From the NCBI RefSeq assembly GCF_030814815.1, contig NZ_JAUSVR010000010.1, positions 62,001 through 126,000 of the forward strand: DNA of 64,000 bases. The letters run 5' to 3'. The stretch comes from Ancylobacter amanitiformis. GTDB taxonomy: Bacteria; Pseudomonadota; Alphaproteobacteria; Rhizobiales; Xanthobacteraceae. The position numbers and the translations under genes were made by a program. Positions 24,777 through 31,674 of this stretch are shown here, piece by piece (position 1 is the stretch's first letter; each line of letters begins with the position of its first letter). The notes beneath the pieces are model-generated. The model made no database searches. It was not told the DNA's origin and worked only from the letters and a program-made list of their open reading frames with translations.

Positions 24777-25676
24777 ATGCCGACTGCTTACCGTTCCAGG
24801 GACTATGCCGAATCCCTCGCGGAGTTCGGCGAGGCGGCCGCGCTGCCCGCGAGCGGCGGCTGGTTCCTGCGTCGGCCGATCGCGGGTCACGACCTGCATG
24901 ACGGGATGACCTATCCGTTCCTGTGCTGCGCGGACTGGCGCGCCCTCGATGAGGATATCGAGAGCTGGCGCGGCCGGCTGGTCAGCCTCGCCGTGGTGCC
25001 CGATCCGTTCGGTGCGTACCAGATGAGCGATCTCGAGCGCGCCTTTCCAGACCGGGTCATTCCCTTCAAGCAGCACTACGCCGCCGATCTCTCGGTGCCG
25101 GTCGCGCGCATCGTTTCCGCGCACCATGCGCGCGAGGCGGCGCGGGCGTTCCGGCGGGTGCAGGTGGAGGTGTACGAGGACCCGCTGCCGATGCTCGATG
25201 TCTGGCTCGGGCTGTTCGACATCGCCATCGACAAGTTCGACATACGCGGCATCCGCCGGTTCTCGCGCGCGGCGTTCGCGCGCCAGCTGGCGCTGCCCGG
25301 GGCGTTCATGACCGTCGCCTCGCTGGAGGGAACGCCGGTGGCGGCGCATATCCAGCTGGTCGGCGATGGCGTCGTCTATGCCCATGCCGCCGCCGCCAGC
25401 CCGCCGGCCTACAAGGTCGGGGCGGCCTATGCGCTCTATTACCGCGAGCTTGAATATTTCGCCGACAAGGCGCAGTGGATCGACTGGGGCGGCGAGGCGG
25501 GCCTTGCGCAGGACGGCAAGCTGAGTTCCTTCAAGGCGGGCTGGTCCACCGGGGTGCGCCAGTCCTATTTCTGCGGCCGCATCCTGGATCTGGTCCGTTA
25601 CGATCAACTCGGCCGGGAGGCGGGGGCTGCGGCCACCGCCTATTTCCCGGCCTATCGGGTGGGAGAGTTCAATTAA
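24777..25676 (+). CDS. FemAB/GNAT-like acyltransferase
   Basis: 299 residues. The second half (VASLEGTPVAAHIQLVGDGVVYAHAA, then YALYYREL and IDWGGEAGL, FKAGWS) matches the Acetyltransf_6/FemAB-like group. These transfer acyl or aminoacyl groups to peptidoglycan precursors or extracellular polysaccharide. The first part has variable text typical of the tandem-GNAT arrangement. No membrane helix is present. It is divergent from the protease operon (257-base gap) and 49 bases before an O-methyltransferase gene, so it opens the polysaccharide-modification region. The acyl donor and acceptor are unknown. Confidence 0.7.
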   Translation: MPTAYRSRDYAESLAEFGEAAALPASGGWFLRRPIAGHDLHDGMTYPFLCCADWRALDEDIESWRGRLVSLAVVPDPFGAYQMSDLERAFPDRVIPFKQHYAADLSVPVARIVSAHHAREAARAFRRVQVEVYEDPLPMLDVWLGLFDIAIDKFDIRGIRRFSRAAFARQLALPGAFMTVASLEGTPVAAHIQLVGDGVVYAHAAAASPPAYKVGAAYALYYRELEYFADKAQWIDWGGEAGLAQDGKLSSFKAGWSTGVRQSYFCGRILDLVRYDQLGREAGAAATAYFPAYRVGEFN

Positions 25677-25725
25677 GCGCTCGTCGACCGATACCGGGGA
25701 ATCCCCTTCCACCACGCTGCGCCGG

Positions 25726-26730
25726 ATGGTCGGTGGCTTTGCCGCGACCCAGCTTCTGGTAACGGCGGCGCGCCTGTCGATCGCCGATCACGTGGCGGCC
25801 GGGCATACCGAGGTGGAGGCGCTGGCCGCGCAGACCGGGGCGGCGCCGGGGCCGCTCGGGCGCTTCCTGCGCATGCTGGTCGTGCTCGGCGTTCTGCGCC
25901 AGTCCGGCGCGGGGCGGTTCGAACTGACGCCGATGGGCCAGTTCCTGCGCGCCGACCATCCCGACACGCAGCATGAGCGCCTCATCTTCATCGGCGCGGT
26001 CAATTACCCGACCGCGCAGGCCTCGGTTCACGCCGTGAAGACCGGGGAGAAGGCGTTCGACCAGGTTTTCGGCATGCCGCTGTTCGATTATCTCGACGGC
26101 GAGCCGCAACTGCGCGACATCTTCGCCGGCCTGATGAGCGACAGCGTCGAGGGGCGGGCGGAGGGCATTTGCCGCGTCCATGATTTTGCCGACGCCTCGC
26201 TGATCGTCGATGTGGGCGGGGGCGATGGCTCCTTGCTGCGCGCGATCCTGCGCACCGCGCCGCAGGCGCGCGGGGTGGTGTTCGACCGCCAGAGCCTTGC
26301 CTCCGGGCAGGATGGCGCGCCCGCCGATGCCGCCGCGCGGGAACCGGAATTTGTCGGCGGAGACATGTTCGCGGCGATCGCCCCGGCGGGGGCGGACATC
26401 TACATTCTCTCCAACATCATTCACGACTGGAACGACGAGGAGTCCATCGCCATCCTGCGCAATTGCCGCGCGGCGATGAAGAAGGACAGCCGCCTGCTGA
26501 TCATCGAGGAAATCCTGCCCACCCGCATCGAGCAGGCGCCGGCGACCATCGCCAATGATTATTCGATGCTGCTGCTGACCGGCGGGCGCCAGCGCACCCG
26601 GCAGGAATTCGCGCAATTGCTCAAGGCGGCAGGGTTGCGGCTCAGCACGGTGCGGCCGATCGAGCTCAATGCGCGCGGCGCGCGACGGCGCGAGAACTGG
26701 GCGCTGGTGGAGTGCAGGCCCGGTCGCTGA
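25726..26730 (+). CDS. Class I SAM-dependent O-methyltransferase (acetylserotonin/plant-OMT-like)
   Basis: 334 residues. An N-terminal winged-helix dimerisation part (LLVTAARLSIADHVAAGHTEVEALA, with FELTPMGQFLR) precedes a Rossmann domain. SAM motif I is VDVGGGDGSLL; DIYILSNIIHDWND carries the usual catalytic-His region of this family. It would methylate a small hydroxylated compound or glycan substituent. The ATG at 25726 fits the family start; upstream codons are open but lack another ATG or GTG before the preceding stop. It is probably co-transcribed with the acyltransferase. No tailoring substrate can be named. Confidence 0.83.
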   Translation: MVGGFAATQLLVTAARLSIADHVAAGHTEVEALAAQTGAAPGPLGRFLRMLVVLGVLRQSGAGRFELTPMGQFLRADHPDTQHERLIFIGAVNYPTAQASVHAVKTGEKAFDQVFGMPLFDYLDGEPQLRDIFAGLMSDSVEGRAEGICRVHDFADASLIVDVGGGDGSLLRAILRTAPQARGVVFDRQSLASGQDGAPADAAAREPEFVGGDMFAAIAPAGADIYILSNIIHDWNDEESIAILRNCRAAMKKDSRLLIIEEILPTRIEQAPATIANDYSMLLLTGGRQRTRQEFAQLLKAAGLRLSTVRPIELNARGARRRENWALVECRPGR

Positions 26731-26801
26731 CGGGCCCTCGCCAGGTTCAGGCGGAGAGAGCCGCCCTTCGGGGCAAGCAACGGACGGTCCCCCGCCATGC
26801 T

Positions 26802-26823
26802 GCCGCGCGGCGCACCGCGCGGC
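26802..26823. terminator. Hairpin between convergent O-methyltransferase and glycosyltransferase genes
   Basis: A 9-base-pair perfect stem GCCGCGCGG (26802-26810) / CCGCGCGGC (26815-26823) with loop CGCA is flanked by C-rich and G-rich runs. It ends 5 bases from the glycosyltransferase stop. No T-run follows, so termination strength is uncertain. Confidence 0.55.
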
Positions 26824-26828
26824 GGGGG

Positions 26829-28070
26829 TCAGTCGAGAAACCGCTCGCCCTCATGCGGTGCGAATTCCTGCGACTCATAGCTGCGGTGGTACCATGTCAG
26901 TGGCTCGTCGACGAAAGCGAGGCGCGGGCGCAGATACTTGATCTTGCGGAAACGGTTCCAGTCGCCGGGTTCGGCGATGCGATAGGCGTTGATGTCCCAG
27001 GGCAGCTTCGTGAAGAAGCGGTGATAGAACACCGACGAATTGGTGATCTGCGTGTGCTCCAGCCGGCCATTGCCCCAGCGCTGCCACGATCCATCGCGCT
27101 GCAAGTACCAGAACGGGTGCCAGAGGAATTCGGCGCGCTGGGCGCGGGCGGCGGCCAGCAGCATCTCGATGCGATTCGTTTCGCAGCTGTCGTCATCATC
27201 GAGAAACGCGATGAACTGCCCGCGCGACAGCCGGTTCGAAGCATTCGCGGCATTCATCCCGGCCACGTTCCAGCGCTCCACGCCCGGCTTGGGGTAGGGG
27301 CCGCGCTCGGGCAGGTTGACGAACTCGATTCGCGGATCGCCGAGCGCGGCGATGCGTTCGCCGGTGTCGTCGATGCAGCCGTCGCCGATCACCAGTATCT
27401 GCAGATTGGTGTAGGTCTGCGCGCGCAGCGAGGACAGGCAGCGGTCGATCAGCAGATCCGGCCGGCCGGCAGTGCCGGTGCAAACCGTGATGAGCGGCTC
27501 GTCTTCCTCGTACGCGGCCTGGAATTCCGGGGTGGTGCGTGCCTCGATCAGTTCGAGACGCAGCGCCTCCATCCCCTCCAGCGTTCCCAGCGCATAGTCG
27601 ATGCGGCTGCGCTCGTAATTGTGGTCCCAGGCGACGCTGTCCTTGAACATCCCCAGTTCCGCCCGCACGCCGTCGATCCGCCGGCTGCGCTCGTCCAGTT
27701 CCTTGAGGGCATGTTCGCGGAAGCCATAGAAGCCGCCGCGCAGATCGTCGATATGGCTGCCGGTGCTGCCGAGATGCGCCAGCGCATGTTCACGGAACCC
27801 GCGCAGTTCCTCGATCTTCCAGCTCGTCGCGCCCAATTCCGCGAGCACATGGTCGCGGAAGCCGTAGAAGCCGCCGCGCAGGTCGTCAATATGGCCCCCG
27901 CTGGTGCCCAGATCCGCCGCCGTGCCGTCACGGAACTCGCGGAAGGACGTGCTCAACTGCTCCATCTCGGCGCGCAGGGCGGCGATTTCGGCCCGGGCCG
28001 CGCGGAGCGCAGCACCTTCCCGTTGCATGCGCGCAAAAAACGCCCGCAGCTTCTTCCAGTAATGTCGCAT
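26829..28070 (-). CDS. Glycosyltransferase family 2 with N-terminal coiled coil
   Basis: 413 residues. Residues about 1-150 are heptad-like with a repeated block (IDDLRGGFYGFR, two full copies 46 residues apart and a partial ELRGFREHAL between). Residues about 167-400 form a GT-A domain: LITVCTGTAGRPDLL, VIGDGCIDDTG, and the metal-binding FLDDDDS. It would transfer a sugar from a nucleotide sugar during surface-glycan assembly, with the coiled coil probably mediating oligomerisation or complex docking. It begins 20 bases after the DegT aminotransferase gene and is last in that transcript. Confidence 0.85.
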   Translation of the reverse strand: MRHYWKKLRAFFARMQREGAALRAARAEIAALRAEMEQLSTSFREFRDGTAADLGTSGGHIDDLRGGFYGFRDHVLAELGATSWKIEELRGFREHALAHLGSTGSHIDDLRGGFYGFREHALKELDERSRRIDGVRAELGMFKDSVAWDHNYERSRIDYALGTLEGMEALRLELIEARTTPEFQAAYEEDEPLITVCTGTAGRPDLLIDRCLSSLRAQTYTNLQILVIGDGCIDDTGERIAALGDPRIEFVNLPERGPYPKPGVERWNVAGMNAANASNRLSRGQFIAFLDDDDSCETNRIEMLLAAARAQRAEFLWHPFWYLQRDGSWQRWGNGRLEHTQITNSSVFYHRFFTKLPWDINAYRIAEPGDWNRFRKIKYLRPRLAFVDEPLTWYHRSYESQEFAPHEGERFLD

Positions 28071-28090
28071 GACGTGCAGCTTCTAGCCGG

Positions 28091-29257
28091 TTACAGGCCT
28101 TGCACGGCACGTGCGGGGCCAAAGACGGCATCAGCGACCGTCGCCAAGATCCGTACGATCTGATCTGGCACCAGATCCGGCGCCATGGGAAGCCCAATCA
28201 ACCGCGCGGCGGTCTTTTCCGATGCCCCCATCGCGTCGCGCGGCGTGCGGGCGAAATGGGCGTGGAGATGCAGGCCGTTCTCGTACCACAAGCGCGATCC
28301 GATCGAGGCTGCCTCGAGATGCTGGCGGATGCGCAGGCTTTCGTCCACGCTGCGGGCCTCCAGGATTGCATAGGAAATGCCGACCTCGGGCACGCAGAAG
28401 AATCGATCGGCCAATCCACGGTCGGCGGCAACGCGTTGATAGATATCGGCGACAGCGAGGAAGCGCTGGCGCTTTTCCTTCCAGCCATCGAGTTCGGCCA
28501 GCCCGATGGCGGCATGATACTCGCTCATCTTGCCGTTCGTGCCCGCCGACAGGCTTTCCCGGCTGCCGTAGAAGCCGAAATTCAGCGCCCGCACACAGCC
28601 ATGGATAACGCTCTCATCCCTGGACAGCACGAGACCGCCTTCGCCGGAGCTGAATCCCTTGGTCGCGTGGAGACTGGCGATGACCGGGACCGAGCCGACG
28701 AACTGCTCGGGATCGTCGAAGATCTGGCTTAGGCTGCCGGCCGCGTCGATCACCACGGGAATGCCCGTGGCCTGCGAAAAGGCGGCCCAGGCGGCTGCGG
28801 GCACCGGCCGCCCGAGCGGGGCGACGGGAATGACCAGCCCGGCCTTGTCGATCATCGGATGCATGCCCAGTTTCGCCGGGTCGATCATCCAGGTGTCGGG
28901 ATCGATGTCGAGAAAATAGGGCTTGTAGCCGCACCGCTCGGCGGCGAGCGCCGTCGCGGTGAAGGTGAAGGATGGCATGAGTGCCAGCGGACGCTCGGGT
29001 GATAGCGGCGCGGCGGACACGATTGCGGCTTCAAGCGCCAGAGTGCCGGAGGTGGCCGTGGCGAGGCGCAGATCATGCCCAATCAAGCAGCGCAGGCGCT
29101 GCTCGAATTCGCGAACCAGCGGCCCATGATTGGTATAGATGCGTCCGGCGTCGATGCGCTTCAGATATGGCAGCAGGCGCTCGGCGGATGGAAGCAGTGG
29201 ACGCAGCAGCGGAATCATCCGCCTGTCGACGTTTGCAGCCCGCAAAATGGTGCTCAC
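28091..29257 (-). CDS. DegT/DnrJ/EryC1/StrS-family PLP aminotransferase
   Basis: About 388 residues from GTG 29257. The family fold is shown by TSGTLALEAAI, PSFTFTATALAA, VIDAAGSL and the PLP-lysine motif HATKGFSSGEGG (Lys200 with this start). Such enzymes aminate keto-sugars on nucleotide carriers, or act as dehydratases if His replaces Lys; Lys is present here. An AGGAGGT lies 12 bases before GTG 29257 and 3 before GTG 29266. ATG 29218, at the conserved IPLLRP start, is also possible. It likely makes an amino sugar for the polysaccharide of this region, upstream of the coiled-coil glycosyltransferase gene. Confidence 0.85.
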   Translation of the reverse strand: MSTILRAANVDRRMIPLLRPLLPSAERLLPYLKRIDAGRIYTNHGPLVREFEQRLRCLIGHDLRLATATSGTLALEAAIVSAAPLSPERPLALMPSFTFTATALAAERCGYKPYFLDIDPDTWMIDPAKLGMHPMIDKAGLVIPVAPLGRPVPAAAWAAFSQATGIPVVIDAAGSLSQIFDDPEQFVGSVPVIASLHATKGFSSGEGGLVLSRDESVIHGCVRALNFGFYGSRESLSAGTNGKMSEYHAAIGLAELDGWKEKRQRFLAVADIYQRVAADRGLADRFFCVPEVGISYAILEARSVDESLRIRQHLEAASIGSRLWYENGLHLHAHFARTPRDAMGASEKTAARLIGLPMAPDLVPDQIVRILATVADAVFGPARAVQGL

Positions 29258-29299
29258 GGTTCTCACTGACCTCCTTGCCGCATGCAGGATAAACCACAT

Positions 29300-29913
29300 G
29301 CCCCCCCCGGGACAGAGCGGTCATTGCTCTCTGGAAGATGCTGGAACACTCACACCTTACCAATTGACGCATTTTAACGATAGACCAGACACCGGCAAGC
29401 GGGAAAGAGAAGCTCTCCCCGATCGGTTGCCTCACACGGGCCAGCCCGCATGCGCAACCTGGATGGACGCCGTGACGGCGGCCCCGGATTTCCGGCCGTC
29501 AGATCAATTTCTTTTGAATTTTCATAGTAAATTCAAAGCAAATACAGGCGTCGCGGCGCGCCGGCAGTGGAAGGCATCCCTATCGGCGGGCGTCACTTTT
29601 CCGGCGGAAAGCGATCGTCGGAACGCAACGTCATTGCCACATATCGGCATTTCTCGCGTAGCGCCGAACGAATTGCAAGCGAAGCTTCCGTTACGTTATG
29701 ACAGTTGATGTCCGGATACATTCCAGAAATGATATGTGTTCTTCGGAAATGCCATCGTTCTGTTGGTCGTACTTCAAGGCAATTATGCCGAATCTACATT
29801 CACGCGGAAATCCAGCGATACCATCCGGCACGGGTGCCGCGCCGATTCCGGCTCCTGCGGAGGGCCATCCCGGGGGGTGGGCAGGAGTGGCGAGCGCCTC
29901 CCTCCCTCCCTCC
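29300..29913. other. AT-richer gene-free stretch inside the polysaccharide region
   Basis: About 600 bases with clearly lower GC than the surroundings (for example TTTCTTTTGAATTTTCATAG near 29510) and no convincing gene. It separates the glycosyltransferase at 31674-29914 from the DegT gene on the same strand, so the latter may have its own promoter here. It could be a regulatory region or the remnant of a lost or transferred gene. Confidence 0.5.
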
Positions 29914-31674
29914 CTAGGGCTCGGCGGTGCCGGCCGGCTCTTGCCTGGCGTTATCCGGGTCACTGCCGGGTGCCGACGTGCGGCGCACGATCCGTCCGCG
30001 GGTCTCGACGAAGGCGCGCAGATCGTCGGAATCGGCGACACGGCGAATCGTTTCGCGATAGTCGTACCACTCGGGAATGGCGACCTTGACCCAGGCATAG
30101 CCGGCCTGCTCGGCGGCGATGAAGAACATGCGCTCTATGGCGTGCGCCATCGTGCCGTCGATCTGGATCTCGGCCGTGTCCAGGGTGAAGTCATCGAGCG
30201 AGAGATTCGCCTCGGCGAAGGGGCGCAGCGCGTCCGTGCGCATCCAGAGCATGGCGCCGCTGGGATAGTCGAGAAAGCCGTTGACCTTCAGCTCCACCCC
30301 GAAACGGGCGGCGAGCGCACGGCAGAGCGGGTAGTTCTCGCCCCAGCCGAGCCATTGGCGGACAAACTCGAAATGCTGGGGCGCGATGGCGCCGACCTCG
30401 GGCGCATCCTCGAAGATGGTGAAGATGCTCCGAACGATCTCCGGCGAGCCGACCAGTTGGTCGAGCAGGAAGGCGCGCCAGTCGCGCAGTTCCTCGGCAT
30501 GGGCGGAGACCTTGGAGTGGAGCAGCAGCACATAATCGTAGCGCGGGAAAACGTCCCGGAAGCCAACCAGCCGGGGAGCGATGTCGCGTCCCTGTCGCGG
30601 CATCACGCGGATTTCCAGATTTCCGCGCAACAGGCCGCGATGGGCCTCGATCACCGCCGCCTTGGCCTCGTTGTGAGTGGAAACATAGACATCGAAATCG
30701 AAGGGTATGTTGTTGAGATAGGTGAAGATCTCGCCGGTCAGTTCCTCGGCGAACATGTGCACCACGACCGCGATCCGGCGGGAGGGCGCGGACGCCTCGT
30801 TCCGTGTGGGATCGGTCGGGGTGGGATCGCTTGGGATAGGATCGCTCGGGGGCGCATAGGCGAGCGGCAGGGCGATGCTCCAGTCGTCCTCGCGGGCGGA
30901 AACGAGCGCCTGCCGATGGAAGATCTCGGGATAGCGCAGCATCATCTCGGCGGTGAGTTCCGCCTGATGCTGGTTGGTGCGGGTGTGCAGCATGGAGCCC
31001 GCATGGTGCCGGTGCTCGCACAGGAGTTCCGGCAGGAACACGCCGCGCATGTCGAGCGTGAAGAACCGGCACCAGAGATCGTAATCCTCCCAGCCGTGAT
31101 TATCCGCCAGCGCGACATAGCCGCCGGCCCGGGCCAGCGCATCGCGGCGGATGAGCGCCATGGCGTCGATGGTGTTGCCATGGCGCAGGCGGTCGAGATG
31201 CCAGATATCGGCGCAGCCGATGTCGGTCTGGTCGCCGAAGATGAACAGCTGGGAATAGGCAAAGTCGGCGCCATCGACCTCGATCGCCTCGCACAGCCGC
31301 TCCAGGGCGGGTGGGCGGATGCGGTTGTCGGCGTCCAGCATGAACAGCAGCGGCTCCGCGCTCCAGGCGATGCCGGAATTGCGAGCCGTCGAGAGGCCCT
31401 GATTCAGCGCGTGACGGACGATGCGGGCCGAGGCGAAGCGGTGCGCGTGGTTTCTCAGGAAGGTTTCGGTCAACTTGAGGCCGTCATCCGTCGAGGCATC
31501 ATCGATGATGACGACGGAGATCGCCTCCAGCGTCTGGTCGACCACGGATTGCAGGCATTCGACGATAAATGCCTCGTAATTGTACAAGGGGACGATGACG
31601 GCGACGCTGCCGCTGCCCGAGATGCCGCTCGCGTAGACGAGTTCGCCGAGTGATTCTATGTCGAATGTCTGCAC
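29914..31674 (-). CDS. Two-domain glycan protein: GT2 glycosyltransferase plus RgpF-like domain
   Basis: 586 residues from GTG 31674. Upstream codons in this frame run through the preceding gene and are not expected to be translated. The first about 250 residues are a GT-A domain (VAVIVPLYNYEAFIVECL, IIDDASTDDG, metal-binding MLDADN). After a Pro/Thr-rich linker, the second half (RRIAVVVHMFAEELTGEIFTYL, VYVSTHNEAK, LLLHSKVS, GAIAPQHFEF) matches the rhamnan-synthesis RgpF family. It probably adds two sugars, or a sugar and a branch, to a rhamnose-type or deoxy-hexose polymer. It overlaps the upstream gene by 19 bases. Confidence 0.85.
   Translation of the reverse strand: MQTFDIESLGELVYASGISGSGSVAVIVPLYNYEAFIVECLQSVVDQTLEAISVVIIDDASTDDGLKLTETFLRNHAHRFASARIVRHALNQGLSTARNSGIAWSAEPLLFMLDADNRIRPPALERLCEAIEVDGADFAYSQLFIFGDQTDIGCADIWHLDRLRHGNTIDAMALIRRDALARAGGYVALADNHGWEDYDLWCRFFTLDMRGVFLPELLCEHRHHAGSMLHTRTNQHQAELTAEMMLRYPEIFHRQALVSAREDDWSIALPLAYAPPSDPIPSDPTPTDPTRNEASAPSRRIAVVVHMFAEELTGEIFTYLNNIPFDFDVYVSTHNEAKAAVIEAHRGLLRGNLEIRVMPRQGRDIAPRLVGFRDVFPRYDYVLLLHSKVSAHAEELRDWRAFLLDQLVGSPEIVRSIFTIFEDAPEVGAIAPQHFEFVRQWLGWGENYPLCRALAARFGVELKVNGFLDYPSGAMLWMRTDALRPFAEANLSLDDFTLDTAEIQIDGTMAHAIERMFFIAAEQAGYAWVKVAIPEWYDYRETIRRVADSDDLRAFVETRGRIVRRTSAPGSDPDNARQEPAGTAEP

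Noticed and set aside
29691-30098. Small open frames in the 29.3-30.1 kb stretch as genes
   Set aside because: No recognisable domain or ribosome-binding site, and they overlap the end of a real glycosyltransferase gene.
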